From assembly GCA_017404505.1 (NCBI GenBank), contig JAFRCE010000013.1:62001-126000 (forward strand): a DNA stretch of 64,000 nt, given 5' to 3'. Made by a program: the position numbers and the translations under genes. Positions 8,109 through 16,496 of the stretch are shown here, one piece after another. How positions within the stretch are numbered: position 1 is the stretch's first letter; each line of letters begins with the position of its first letter. The stretch is from Solobacterium sp. (GTDB lineage Bacteria; Bacillota_I; Bacilli_A; Erysipelotrichales; Erysipelotrichaceae). The notes under the pieces were generated by a model. That model searched no databases and was not told the DNA's origin. It worked only from the letters and a program-made list of their open reading frames with translations.

Positions 8109-8504
8109 ATGAACGGATACATCTGCCCTGTCATCGACGTAAAAAAGACAGGAAAAAGAATTCAGGAACTGCGTGAGCAGAACGGCATGTCAGTCAGAAC
8201 CCTGCAGGAGATTCTCGGATTCTCCTCGCCGCAGGCCATCTACAAATGGCAATGGGGTCAGGCCCTGCCGGACATCGCAAACCTGATATTTCTGGCCAGG
8301 CTCTGGCACGTAAACGTAGAAAACATCCTTGTTCTTGCGAACGAGGATGTTTTTCTTTTTCTCTGTTACTTTTTTCTGAGATACGCATACAGCCAGCGGA
8401 AGTCAGGCTGGCCGGGATGTTCGTTGCCGAAGATGCCGGTCCTAACTGTTTCCAGTTCCGGAAATCGTTCCAGCAGGGCAGCAAATCTGTCTTCCGTCAT
8501 GTAG
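8109..8504 (+). CDS. small XRE-type helix-turn-helix regulator whose frame runs through its terminator
   Basis: The first ~70 residues form a helix-turn-helix domain: KKTGKRIQELREQNGMS, then recognition-helix region FSSPQAIYKWQWG and LARLWHVNVENIL. Homologs of this Firmicutes family normally stop just after that last helix. Here the frame has no stop; it passes through the intrinsic terminator at 8320-8360 and 150 bases into the convergent methyltransferase gene before ending at 8504. The added 50 residues have no domain and are antisense to a real gene. So either the mRNA ends without a stop codon, or the stop was lost. GGAGGAGG lies upstream; ATG 8109 gives six-base spacing, ATG 8106 is the alternative. 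The DNA target is unknown. Confidence 0.7.
   Translation: MNGYICPVIDVKKTGKRIQELREQNGMSVRTLQEILGFSSPQAIYKWQWGQALPDIANLIFLARLWHVNVENILVLANEDVFLFLCYFFLRYAYSQRKSGWPGCSLPKMPVLTVSSSGNRSSRAANLSSVM
8320..8360. terminator. intrinsic terminator lying inside the XRE reading frame
   Basis: A 15-base-pair stem (8320-8334 with 8339-8353, one G-U) around TTGC is followed by TTCTTTTT on the plus strand. It lies between the convergent XRE and methyltransferase genes and before any stop codon of the XRE frame. Confidence 0.9.
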
Positions 8505-8953
8505 GTGTAATACCGTTTGCCGAGGTAGCCGTCCTGATCGCCGTATTTGAAATTGGCATACAGCACGGCACCGGGCTTCATGGCTCTGATCATCTTCGGG
8601 AATACTTCCAGCAATCTGTCATATTCCAGATGCATGATCGATGCTGATGCATAGATGCCGTCATACAACGCATCGGCGTCCAGCTCGTTGAATTCCATGC
8701 ATGTCACCGGTGTTCCCAGATACCGGGAGGCAAGCCGGCACATTTCCGACGAACCGTCCGTCGGATCGACAAGGAAGCCTTTTTCACGGAAATAGGCAGT
8801 GTCTCTTCCCGAGCCGCAGCCGAAATCGAGAATTCTGTCTCCTTCTTTCAGAAAGGAAAGAAAGGTATCCTGATTGGTGCGCTCGGTAATCGTGAAGGCG
8901 TCCTGGAAGCACTTCTCGGCTTTTTCGTTAAAATACTCAATCGTTGTGTTCAT
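8366..8953 (-). CDS. class I SAM-dependent methyltransferase
   Basis: A 195-residue protein with a Rossmann methyltransferase core. Motif I is ILDFGCGSGRDTAYF near residues 38-52, followed by the acidic Asp of DPTDGSSEM near 61 and post-motif YDGIYASASIMHL near 103-115. These bind S-adenosylmethionine; the acceptor is not predictable. Members of this UbiE/Tam-like group methylate small molecules or proteins. The start at 8953 has only a weak purine-rich site, and it lies 18 bases after the stop of the upstream aldo/keto reductase, so it is probably translated from the same mRNA. The 3' end abuts a bidirectional terminator shared with the XRE gene. Confidence 0.85.
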   Translation of the reverse strand: MNTTIEYFNEKAEKCFQDAFTITERTNQDTFLSFLKEGDRILDFGCGSGRDTAYFREKGFLVDPTDGSSEMCRLASRYLGTPVTCMEFNELDADALYDGIYASASIMHLEYDRLLEVFPKMIRAMKPGAVLYANFKYGDQDGYLGKRYYTYMTEDRFAALLERFPELETVRTGIFGNEHPGQPDFRWLYAYLRKK

Positions 8954-8971
8954 CTGTTTCTTTTTTAAAAA

Positions 8972-10108
8972 TCAATGTTCATAATGGGCAGCGACGTCCT
9001 TCAGGAAGTCAATGATCGTCAGATGCTGGGGGCAGACACCTTCGCACTGTCCGCAGCCGATGCAGTCGGAAGCTTTTCCGTGTGTCTTGGAAAGGATCTC
9101 ATAATTGGTGAAATTGATCGTCCATCCCTTCTTGGAAAGATCTTCCCGCATGTCTTCGTTGTAAATCGAGAAATACTCGGGGATGCAGATCTGCATCGGG
9201 CATCCTTCCGTGCAGTAGTGGCAGGATGTGCAGGGGATCGTGATCTGGCTGTTGATGATTTCTGCCGCCTTGAAGCAGAGCTGCTGCTCTTCTGCGCTCA
9301 GCGGTTTGAAGTCCTGCATATAAGAGGTGTTGTTGTCCATCTGTTCCAGATTGCTCATACCGGAAAGAACGACCATGACATTCGGCTGGCTGGCGGCGAA
9401 ACGGATCGCCCAGCTGGGCACGGACATTTCCGGGTCATGTTCCCTGAACAGTTTTTCTGCTTCTTCCGGCAGATTTGCCAGGGTTCCGCCCTTTACAGGC
9501 TCCATGACGATGACCGGTTTGCCATGTTTTTCGGCAACCTTATAGCAGGCTTCCGACTGGATCCATCTGCTCTTCCAGTCGAGGTAGTTGAGCTGCAGCT
9601 GCACGAATTCCATCTCCGGATGCTTTGTCAGAATTTCATCCAGAAGTTCCGGTGTGTCATGGAAGGAGAAACCACAGTGTCTGACCAGTCCCTGCGCTTT
9701 CTTGTCCAGCAGCCAGTTGAAGCAGTCGAATTCTTCGTACTTATCGATCATGCTCTGTTCGATACCGTGCAGCAGATAGTAATCGAAATACCCTGCTCCT
9801 GTTTTTCTCAACTGTTCATTGAACACCTTGTCCCTGTCTTCCAGGGAATTGAAGAAGCCGGCATGAAGCTTTGTCGCAAGCGTATAACTATCCCGCGGAT
9901 ATCTGTCCGTCAGCGCTTCCTTCGCGACGTTCTCACTGGCAAAGCCGTTGTACATCCAGGCGGTGTCAAAATACGTGAAGCCTCTTTCCATGAACAGGTC
10001 GACCATTTTCTTGACCTGTTCCACATCTACGTCCGCGGCATTGTCCGGATTGTTCCGGGGCAGACGCATCAGACCAAAACCAAGTTTCTTTTCAGGTTTG
10101 AATTCCAT
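8972..10108 (-). CDS. aldo/keto reductase with C-terminal ferredoxin domain
   Basis: A 378-residue two-domain oxidoreductase. Residues 1-280 form the aldo/keto reductase barrel, with DTAWMYNG near 49-56 (catalytic Asp and Tyr), the barrel Lys in TKLHAG near 79, and LLHGIEQ near 113. Residues ~290-378 hold two iron-sulfur motifs, CTSCHYCTEGCP and CIGCGQCEGVCP, for two 4Fe-4S clusters. This architecture is common in anaerobic Firmicutes and suggests electron transfer between ferredoxin-like clusters and a carbonyl substrate. The substrate is unknown. GAGGAG sits eight bases before the ATG. It heads a two-gene unit with the methyltransferase. Confidence 0.9.
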   Translation of the reverse strand: MEFKPEKKLGFGLMRLPRNNPDNAADVDVEQVKKMVDLFMERGFTYFDTAWMYNGFASENVAKEALTDRYPRDSYTLATKLHAGFFNSLEDRDKVFNEQLRKTGAGYFDYYLLHGIEQSMIDKYEEFDCFNWLLDKKAQGLVRHCGFSFHDTPELLDEILTKHPEMEFVQLQLNYLDWKSRWIQSEACYKVAEKHGKPVIVMEPVKGGTLANLPEEAEKLFREHDPEMSVPSWAIRFAASQPNVMVVLSGMSNLEQMDNNTSYMQDFKPLSAEEQQLCFKAAEIINSQITIPCTSCHYCTEGCPMQICIPEYFSIYNEDMREDLSKKGWTINFTNYEILSKTHGKASDCIGCGQCEGVCPQHLTIIDFLKDVAAHYEH

Positions 10109-10199
10109 CTCATCACACTCCTCTTCTAAGTTTATTCTAGCAACTGCTGTTTCCTGTATCCAATACCCTCTGGCTATAACCGGTTATAGCGGAAAAACA

Positions 10200-10228
10200 T
10201 AGAAAGGCCGCATTCAGAGAATACAGCC
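10200..10228 (-). terminator. intrinsic terminator of the first ROK kinase gene
   Basis: GGCCGCATTC (10206-10215) pairs with GAATACAGCC (10219-10228) around AGA with two G-U pairs; the minus strand continues TTTCT. Confidence 0.75.
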
Positions 10229-10239
10229 TCATTACGGAA

Positions 10240-11193
10240 TTATCCTTCCTGATGGAGCAGCCAGTTGTATACGGCACCCACCATGTTGGCATCTGCGCTG
10301 AACGTGCAGATGTCCAGTTCTGTCTCCGGCATGCCAAAAGCATCCATCAGCGGCCTGAACTTGTTGTACTCCGCCTTCACATCTTTCAGCAGACGCGGAT
10401 TGCGGGACACCCCGCCGCCCAGCACGATCTTCACCGGATCGATGACCATCTTCAGATTGATGATCACCTGGGTCAGATTGCCAAGCCATTTCTCATAGAC
10501 CGCGCAGGTTACCGGATCACCCTCTTCGATCCACTGAAAGACATCTTTACCGGTATAGATCGGCAGATTCGGGTCAGGTTCCCCCTGTGCCATGAAGCGG
10601 GATACTTCAAACTGGGCCGGACTCATTCCCTTGGCATGCGCCACCATCACCAGAAGCGCGCTGGTCGAACCGCCGCCGGCTGCCAGATTGTCCATGCCGT
10701 AAGAACCCGGATGGGCAAGCAGACCGCTGATTTCACCGGAAGCGAAGTGGGCGCCTTTGCGCAGTTTGCCGTCCATGATCACACCGCCGCCCAGGCCGCT
10801 GCCGATGATGATTGCCGCAGCGTCGCTGACACCCTGCAGGGAACCTTTCCATGCTTCGGCAAGAATTGCCGACTTGGCATCGTTTTCCACCGCGACCGGC
10901 ACGTCGACCTTGTCTTTCAGCAGTTCAAAAAGATTCTTTCCGCCCATCGCCTGTGTATAGGCACCGCCGGAATAAAGATATCCGGTATCACTGTCAATCA
11001 CACCCGGCATGGAGATGGCAATACCGCCAACCGTACCGCGGTACTGATCATACAGATCCGCTATGACCTGGATAAAATCATCACTGCTTTTCAGCGGCGC
11101 GGGTATTTCACCGCGGTCGGTGATGCGGGCGTCATCGTCCATCACGCAGTGTTTGACAAAGGTGCCGCCAAAATCCATCGCAAGATATTTCAT
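10240..11193 (-). CDS. ROK family sugar kinase
   Basis: A 317-residue member of the ROK (repressor/ORF/kinase) family, without a DNA-binding domain. The N-terminal phosphate loop is MDFGGTFVK at residues 6-14; the second ATP motif GSGLGGG is near 141, with the catalytic Asp in VENDAKSAI near 112 and adenosine motif LGGGVSRN near 268. ROK kinases phosphorylate glucose, fructose, N-acetyl amino sugars or related substrates. The usual zinc motif CxCGxxGCxE is absent; the corresponding stretch reads HPGSYGMDNLAAGG. This loss is seen in a subset of ROK enzymes and blurs substrate prediction. GGAGGAA lies upstream of the ATG. It stands alone between two terminators. Confidence 0.85.
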   Translation of the reverse strand: MKYLAMDFGGTFVKHCVMDDDARITDRGEIPAPLKSSDDFIQVIADLYDQYRGTVGGIAISMPGVIDSDTGYLYSGGAYTQAMGGKNLFELLKDKVDVPVAVENDAKSAILAEAWKGSLQGVSDAAAIIIGSGLGGGVIMDGKLRKGAHFASGEISGLLAHPGSYGMDNLAAGGGSTSALLVMVAHAKGMSPAQFEVSRFMAQGEPDPNLPIYTGKDVFQWIEEGDPVTCAVYEKWLGNLTQVIINLKMVIDPVKIVLGGGVSRNPRLLKDVKAEYNKFRPLMDAFGMPETELDICTFSADANMVGAVYNWLLHQEG

Positions 11194-11291
11194 AATTATG
11201 ATTCCTCCGTCCTGTCTCTGTTTTTATTATATAAAGTTTTCAACTATATTTCGCCTGCATACTGCATGGATTTGGTGCAGGGCGGAAGGAA

Positions 11292-11318
11292 AAGCACTGC
11301 AGATCATCTGCAGTGCTT
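11292..11318 (-). terminator. intrinsic terminator of the GH31-amidohydrolase operon
   Basis: A perfect 12-base-pair stem, 11292-11303 with 11307-11318, three-base loop; on the minus strand it continues TTTTCCTTCC. Confidence 0.75.
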
Positions 11319-11342
11319 CATACGATAAATGGTTTGCCGTCT

Positions 11343-12611
11343 TTACAGATCTTCACTTTTTTCCGTCGGATAGGATATGCCGTCTTTCATGACAAAGGCA
11401 CAATCGAGAAGTGCTTTGGAATCATGCAGCAGATCTCTGCCCCAGGCAGAAATGTCGGCGTTCTTGCCGGCTTCGATCGTGCCGGTAAACGCGTCGATGC
11501 CAAGGATCTCGGCATTGATCTTCGTGGCGGCCTGCAGCGTCCGGAAAGGATCCATGCCACTGCGCAGCCAGGCGTCATATTCCCAGCCGCTGTCATAGTT
11601 CTGATGGTTAGCGACAAAGTCCGTGCCGTAGCCGAGTTTGATCTTACTGCCGACAATGACCTTGCGGCCGGCGATCAGACGGTCTTTGTACAGTTCCAGC
11701 TTGGCGCGGAATTCCGGCTGTTTGTCCTTCAGTTTTTCCGGATCGTAATGCACCGCTTCGTCATACGGGCAGAAAGTCGGCACAAGATAAGCACCTTTTT
11801 CAACAAACAGTTCCGCTGTCTCCTCATCCATCAGAGAGCCGTGCTCACAGCCGTCAATGCCCATCTCCAGCATGGTCCGCATCATATCCGGCGCATAGAC
11901 GTGAGCCGTCACAGTGGTGCCGAGTTCATGGGCGGTCCGGATCACCGCCTCGAGTTCTTCGTCGTTCATCTGTTTCTGCAAAGGCGTGTCATTGGGTGTG
12001 AAGAAGCCGCCGGTCGCCATGATCTTGATAAAGTCAGCCCCGTATTTGACCTGTTCCCGGACGGCGTTTGTAAAGAAGTCCCTGCCGGTGCCGCATACCG
12101 GCTTCATGCTCTGCAGAAGCGCGGCTGCCCGGGGATTGCCGGCATAGCTCTGAGACGCATCGCCGTGCGAACCCGGCGCGCAGAGACTCAGAGGTGCCGC
12201 GATGATCCTGGCCCCATGAAACAGACCTTTGTCGATGGCATTGCGGACATCCACGATACCATAACCGACACCGTTAATGTTGCCCATGTGACGGACACTG
12301 GTAAAGCCGCGGGCCAGCGCTTTCTGAGCGCAGCGCAGTATCGCCAGTGTCTTCATTTCTTCCGACGTCTCATAAACTTCCGCCCGGATCCGGCGCCAGT
12401 CCAGATAATCCATATGCATATGGGCGTCGATCATGCCCGGCGTCACGGTCAGATGGCTGAGATCGATCTCTTCCGCCGTTTCCGGCATTTCCGTGTTTTC
12501 ACTGACTTCCAGGATCTTTCCGTTCTGAATCAGGATCCTTTTGTTTTCCTGCAGTTCGGCATGGATGCCATCATACAGTTTTCCGCAGATAATTACTTTC
12601 AGGTCACGCAT
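11343..12611 (-). CDS. metal-dependent amidohydrolase (imidazolonepropionase/prolidase-like)
   Basis: A 422-residue member of the amidohydrolase superfamily. The HxH metal motif is in DAHMHMDY near residue 59; a bridging Lys is likely in ADFIKIMATGG near 187, metal His residues in VTAHVYAP near 221 and CEHGSLMDE near 243, and the catalytic Asp in GYGTDFVANH near 323. It should hydrolyse an amide, peptide or cyclic bond; members near prolidases and imidazolonepropionases look most alike. I chose ATG 12611 because GGAG lies nine bases upstream and it overlaps the stop of the preceding gene by eight bases, a sign of coupled translation. A TTG 24 bases earlier has no ribosome site. It is the last gene of a three-gene operon with GH31. 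Confidence 0.85.
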   Translation of the reverse strand: MRDLKVIICGKLYDGIHAELQENKRILIQNGKILEVSENTEMPETAEEIDLSHLTVTPGMIDAHMHMDYLDWRRIRAEVYETSEEMKTLAILRCAQKALARGFTSVRHMGNINGVGYGIVDVRNAIDKGLFHGARIIAAPLSLCAPGSHGDASQSYAGNPRAAALLQSMKPVCGTGRDFFTNAVREQVKYGADFIKIMATGGFFTPNDTPLQKQMNDEELEAVIRTAHELGTTVTAHVYAPDMMRTMLEMGIDGCEHGSLMDEETAELFVEKGAYLVPTFCPYDEAVHYDPEKLKDKQPEFRAKLELYKDRLIAGRKVIVGSKIKLGYGTDFVANHQNYDSGWEYDAWLRSGMDPFRTLQAATKINAEILGIDAFTGTIEAGKNADISAWGRDLLHDSKALLDCAFVMKDGISYPTEKSEDL

Positions 12612-13059
12612 TGTTTTCTTCTCCGTTATGTTCAAGACAGTACCGTTTCAGATGTTCCTTCAGATACAGATACCGTTCTTCTTTTTCTTTCCTCTGGAAG
12701 TGTTCTTTCCGGCTCTGCAAACAGCAGTTTTCATAGTCCAATGTTTCGCTGAACTGCTCGCTTGTCAGATCGAACAGGTGTTCTGCGACTTTGTTGAAAC
12801 AGTGAAAGCCGCCCTCCGGCAAAGGAATTCCATATACTTCCCCGCCGAAGATATCCTGTGCCAGGAAGGCTGTAATCGCACAGGCGCCGAGGGTTTTATG
12901 CGATTTGTCATAATCCTTTCTGAGTCTTGGCGTGCAGGTGTATTCACACCAGACATTCCCGAGGGCATCGTAGAGGTCCTGCGGGGTGTGAATGCCGGGA
13001 TACTCTGTCTGTTCTATTCTTACACCGGTATCCTCACTGCCGTAATAACCGCGTACCAT
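12604..13059 (-). CDS. YunG-like conserved protein
   Basis: A 151-residue soluble protein. It shows a conserved Cys in LGACAITAFLAQD near residue 60, FGGEVYG, a His in GGFHCFNKV near 85, and FDLTSEQF. The Cys-then-His layout recalls the YunG family of Firmicutes and NlpC/transglutaminase-like folds, but the enzymatic role is not established. The C-terminal 40 residues are very charged and probably helical (RKEHFQRKEKEERYLYLKE). The ATG is two bases after the stop of the GH31 gene and lacks a good ribosome site, so translation probably depends on the upstream gene. It overlaps the amidohydrolase start. Its place between a glycosidase and an amidohydrolase suggests a shared substrate, but that is inference. 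Confidence 0.7.
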   Translation of the reverse strand: MVRGYYGSEDTGVRIEQTEYPGIHTPQDLYDALGNVWCEYTCTPRLRKDYDKSHKTLGACAITAFLAQDIFGGEVYGIPLPEGGFHCFNKVAEHLFDLTSEQFSETLDYENCCLQSRKEHFQRKEKEERYLYLKEHLKRYCLEHNGEENNA

Positions 13060-13061
13060 GA

Positions 13062-15056
13062 TCAGTTACCCGCCGCTTTCCGGAAAACCGGAATGGATTC
13101 CAGCGGTGCCTCGGCAAGAACCGTCCGGCCGCCTTCATATTCTTTTCCGTCTCTGATATCGATCCATTTTCCTTCCGGGAGATAAACTTCTCTTGCGAAG
13201 GTGTTCAGACTCAGGATGGGCGCTACAAGATATTCACTGCCGAACATGTACTGATCATAGACGTTCCAGCATTTCTCATCCTCCGGGAATTCATAGAACA
13301 TCGCTCTCAGCAGCGGTGAGCCATCTTCATGGGCTTCCCGGAAAATCGTTTTCAGATAGTCCTTCATACCAAGCCGGATCTCCAGCTGGTCTCTCATAAT
13401 ACGGTAATTCGCTTCACCGTAGCTCCACATCTCGTTGGCATGACCGGTGTGCAGATAGCCGCCGCCCCAGTCACGGTCATCGAGCGGTTCGATGTCGATC
13501 GGTCCTCTTTCGCCATGCAGGCGGAGAACGGAAGTATACACCGCGAATTCGAACCAGCGGATCAGCAGCTGCTGGAAATCAGGATCCTGCCAGTCTGCCG
13601 TCATGAAGCCGCCGATATCCGTGGTCCACCAGGGAATGCCGGCCAGACCCATATTGATACCGCACTGCAGCTGATCGCGCAGTGATTCGAAGGTGCTAGG
13701 CACATCGCCGCTCCAGACGACATTGCCGTATTTCTGGGAACCCGCCCAGCAGGATCTGAGCAGATTGACCGGGGTTTTCACACCGTCTTTGATCTGACTG
13801 TCATAGATCGCCCGGCTGTAAAACTGCGGATAAATATTTGAACAGGCAAGTGCCGGTCCGATGTAATAACGGTAATGGTCAAAGTCATATTTGACATAAT
13901 CCGGTTCGGCATTGTCCAGCCAGACCATATCTATACCGTAATCAAGATAATTCTTCTTTACCTTTTCATAGAGGTACGCTCTGGCTTCCGGATTCGTGCA
14001 GTCGATTTCCACACAGTCACCCTGATAGTCATAGGTCTGCGCGCCGCCCCGTTCGGTGCGGATCAGAAGTCCGCGCTCCCACATTTCGGCAAAGTTTTCA
14101 CTCTTTTTATCAACGGAAGGCCATACCGACACGCATACCTTGATTCCCATTTCATGCAGTTCATCTACCATGGCCTGCGGATCCGGCCAGTAAGTCTGAT
14201 CAAAGCGCCAGTCGCCCTGATACGGCCAGTGGAAGAAATCGATCACGATGGCATCGAGAGGAATATTGCGTTTTTTGTATTCTCTTGCGACGGAAAGGAC
14301 TTCTTCCTGGCTGCGGTAGCGCAGTTTGCACTGCCAGAGACCCATCAGGTCTTCCGGGAATTCCGAGGCTCTGCCGCTGACATCCGTATAATTCTTCAGA
14401 AGCTGTTTCGGCGTATCAGCGACCGTGACCCAGTAGTCCAGTTCCTTTACGGCCTCGACTCTGAATTCCGTGATATTCATACCGAAGGAAACACGGCCGA
14501 CCGCCGGTGTATTCAGCAGCAGACCGTAGCCTTTGCTGGAAATCATAAACGGCACACTGACCTGGGAGTTTCTCTGTTCCAGATCAAGAATGCAGCCCTT
14601 GAGATCCGTATTGGCCTGTTGGTACTGTCCCATGCCGAAGATCTTCTCGTGCGGGTCGGAATCGAATTTCTGCACGATCCGGTAATCACCGCCGACATAC
14701 TGCGTGTATTCACGGTTGATATATTTCAGACAGCGGCTCTCATTGACCAGTGTTCCTTCATAGTTGCGGAAGTATTCCTGGAAAATCACCTTCCCGTCCT
14801 TAAGCACCTTCATCACACTCTGGGCATTGACGACGATACGGATGCGTCCGTTTCTGATTTCCGCCGTACTGCCGTCTTCACTGACTGATATTTCAGCCGG
14901 ATAATTTGTCACTTTTTCACTCAGCGCCCAGTTTTCCCCGCTGAAACGCGGATACATGGTGGCGCGGATCCGCAGCGAATCCTTTCCCCACGGTTCGATC
15001 CGCAGAGTCTCACCCTGGTGCCTGACAAACAAAGTTCTCTCTTCACATATGAACAT
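13062..15056 (-). CDS. glycoside hydrolase family 31 (alpha-xylosidase/alpha-glucosidase-like)
   Basis: A 664-residue intracellular GH31 enzyme. An N-terminal beta-sandwich (about 1-230) precedes the catalytic barrel, with DAIVIDFFHWPYQGDW near 258, the catalytic nucleophile Asp in MVWLDNAEPD near 360 (the WxDxxEP motif), the acid/base Asp in WSGDVPS near 430, and GIPWWTTDIGGF near 460. These retaining enzymes release alpha-linked xylose or glucose from oligosaccharide ends. The YQGDW and WPDP features are more common in alpha-xylosidases, but substrate is not certain. No signal peptide, so it would act on imported oligosaccharides. AGGAGA lies nine bases before ATG 15056. It heads a three-gene operon and is divergent from the XRE gene at 15231. 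Confidence 0.9.
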   Translation of the reverse strand: MFICEERTLFVRHQGETLRIEPWGKDSLRIRATMYPRFSGENWALSEKVTNYPAEISVSEDGSTAEIRNGRIRIVVNAQSVMKVLKDGKVIFQEYFRNYEGTLVNESRCLKYINREYTQYVGGDYRIVQKFDSDPHEKIFGMGQYQQANTDLKGCILDLEQRNSQVSVPFMISSKGYGLLLNTPAVGRVSFGMNITEFRVEAVKELDYWVTVADTPKQLLKNYTDVSGRASEFPEDLMGLWQCKLRYRSQEEVLSVAREYKKRNIPLDAIVIDFFHWPYQGDWRFDQTYWPDPQAMVDELHEMGIKVCVSVWPSVDKKSENFAEMWERGLLIRTERGGAQTYDYQGDCVEIDCTNPEARAYLYEKVKKNYLDYGIDMVWLDNAEPDYVKYDFDHYRYYIGPALACSNIYPQFYSRAIYDSQIKDGVKTPVNLLRSCWAGSQKYGNVVWSGDVPSTFESLRDQLQCGINMGLAGIPWWTTDIGGFMTADWQDPDFQQLLIRWFEFAVYTSVLRLHGERGPIDIEPLDDRDWGGGYLHTGHANEMWSYGEANYRIMRDQLEIRLGMKDYLKTIFREAHEDGSPLLRAMFYEFPEDEKCWNVYDQYMFGSEYLVAPILSLNTFAREVYLPEGKWIDIRDGKEYEGGRTVLAEAPLESIPVFRKAAGN

Positions 15057-15230
15057 ATGATTCTGTCTCCTGTCTTTTTTCCCCTTATTACCAGTATAAA
15101 ACCGAACAGACGGTTTTTTCTGACAAGAATACGCCGGATGTAAACTGCCGTGTTACATTTCGAACATGCTGTTTTCTTGAGAAGCGGTTTTCGGACCAAT
15201 ACAATAAAAGCAGAAAGGAAGCAACGTATC

Positions 15231-15680
15231 ATGAATGAACTGGGAAATAAAATAGCCCTGAAGCGAAAGAATCTGGGCATGACACAAATGGAATTTGCCG
15301 AACAGCTTTCCGTTACCCGCCAGACGGTCAGCCGCTGGGAAGCGGGCACCGTCATGCCGGATATCGATAAGATTCCGGATATCGCCCGTATCCTCGGTGT
15401 CAGCTGCGACTATCTGCTGAAAGACGAAGCGGAAGATGAAGAGCAGACGGTATCCGGGAACCATCTGAGCCGCCTGCTGAAAAACGCGGAAGGAAAGACC
15501 GTTCGTCTGAACTTCTTTGAGGAAGCGGCAGATGCGGACCTTTTCAATATCCCGTGCACGATCCTCGCCTTTGAAGGCAACTGGATGAAAGTATCCGCCA
15601 CGACCAAGAAAGGTCCGATTGAAAAACTGATCTCCCTGGCATCCATTCTGTCTGTCGAACTGATGGAGGAGAAACAATAA
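15231..15680 (+). CDS. XRE family transcriptional regulator
   Basis: A 149-residue regulator. Residues 1-65 form a canonical helix-turn-helix: LGNKIALKRKNLGMTQMEFAEQ... with recognition helix SVTRQTVSRWEAG near 28-40 and IPDIARILGVS. The remaining 80 residues hold a small beta-rich domain (GKTVRLNFFEEAAD...). The ATG at 15231 is chosen over a longer frame from 15150 because AAAGGAAG lies about nine bases upstream and the domain starts there. The next gene begins in the stop codon (TAATG), so the two are translated together; regulator-membrane-protein pairs like this often sense the membrane or a ligand. The target DNA is unknown, but the divergent GH31 operon 175 bases away is a candidate. 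Confidence 0.85.
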   Translation: MNELGNKIALKRKNLGMTQMEFAEQLSVTRQTVSRWEAGTVMPDIDKIPDIARILGVSCDYLLKDEAEDEEQTVSGNHLSRLLKNAEGKTVRLNFFEEAADADLFNIPCTILAFEGNWMKVSATTKKGPIEKLISLASILSVELMEEKQ

Positions 15681-16066
15681 TGCAGTATATCGCCTTTGTA
15701 TTTGGCATCTTCGGCTTTATGGCATATTTGCAGCAGTCATCCCTGCAGAAAAGAGTTGCGGAGCTGGAAAGAGAACTGACGAAAATGAAAGGAACTTCCT
15801 ATTCCAACAGCCGGGAAGAACTGATCAGGGCAGCCAGATCCTATATCGGTCAGAATGTCAGGCTGACACTGAAAGAGGATTATACGGATGCGGACATTCT
15901 GATGTACGGCAACACAAAACACGGTTCCAATACGATTCTGGACGTCGACCGTGACTGGCTGCTGGTACATATCGAAAGTCCGAAAACAAATAAGGACAAA
16001 CTGATCCGGCTGGAAGCACTGACGGGTATCAGCGCAGTTAATGATGAACAAAAGAAAACCGCCTGA
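15680..16066 (+). CDS. small membrane-anchored protein coupled to the XRE regulator
   Basis: A 128-residue protein. Residues 2-17 form one hydrophobic helix (YIAFVFGIFGFMAYL), followed by a short coiled coil (LQKRVAELERELTKMK) and a soluble domain of about 90 residues starting ARSYIGQNVRLTLKED and containing LDVDRDWLLVHIE. The order suggests an N-terminal membrane anchor with a cytosolic domain. I do not recognise a named function; the C-terminal part has the look of a small beta-barrel seen in regulator-linked Firmicutes proteins. Its start overlaps the regulator's stop by one base. It may tether or modulate the regulator. The stop codon lies in a terminator loop. Confidence 0.7.
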   Translation: MQYIAFVFGIFGFMAYLQQSSLQKRVAELERELTKMKGTSYSNSREELIRAARSYIGQNVRLTLKEDYTDADILMYGNTKHGSNTILDVDRDWLLVHIESPKTNKDKLIRLEALTGISAVNDEQKKTA

Positions 16067-16076
16067 GCGGTTTTTC
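16055..16076. terminator. bidirectional intrinsic terminator
   Basis: AAAACCGC (16055-16062) pairs with GCGGTTTT (16067-16074) around CTGA, followed by TTCTTATTT on the plus strand. It separates the XRE pair from the convergent PAS gene. Confidence 0.85.
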
Positions 16077-16472
16077 TTATTTCGCACCTGCGCGTCTGCG
16101 CAGCCAGTAATCGCCGATGGGGACTTCCGGATGTTCATCGTCCCACGGCACTTCATGCCGTTCGAAATAACCGATCACGGTTCCCGAACTGTCCTTGACC
16201 GGTGTGAAGAATTCCCTTTCACCTGTCTTGCCGTTATAAACCTCAAACATCTCATCTTCACCGGCATCTGCTCTTGCAAGGAAAGCTTCGATCTTCGGTT
16301 TCGTGCTCTCATTATGGCAGTTGAACAGACTGTTGCCGATGAAGACTCTTCCTTCATATCGTTTTTTTGCGGTTTTATTCATGTAACGGACGGTATGGGT
16401 TCTGTCCACGAACACGATTTCATAGGGATACGCGTCCAGAATAGCAGAAAGAACAGCTTCGTTGATTTCCAT
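16077..16472 (-). CDS. stand-alone PAS domain protein
   Basis: A 131-residue single PAS fold. It opens with AILDAYPYEIVFVDRTHTV, the typical first strands, followed by GNSLFNCHNESTKP near 45-58 and REFFTPVKDSSGTVIGYFE near 85-105. The NCH segment resembles the His-bearing helix of the PAS domains in DUF438 proteins, where a haem or other cofactor is suspected. No output domain is attached, so it would act as a separate sensor. It lies 24 bases after the ATC-hydrolase-like gene, with which it forms a likely two-gene operon; a purine-rich GAGG site precedes the ATG. The ligand and partner are unknown. Confidence 0.75.
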   Translation of the reverse strand: MEINEAVLSAILDAYPYEIVFVDRTHTVRYMNKTAKKRYEGRVFIGNSLFNCHNESTKPKIEAFLARADAGEDEMFEVYNGKTGEREFFTPVKDSSGTVIGYFERHEVPWDDEHPEVPIGDYWLRRRAGAK

Positions 16473-16496
16473 AAGAGCCTCCAGAAAGCAAACAGT

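Noticed and set aside
11313-12752. A 479-codon plus-strand frame opposite the amidohydrolase
   Set aside because: Antisense shadow with no domain, overlapping two real minus-strand genes.
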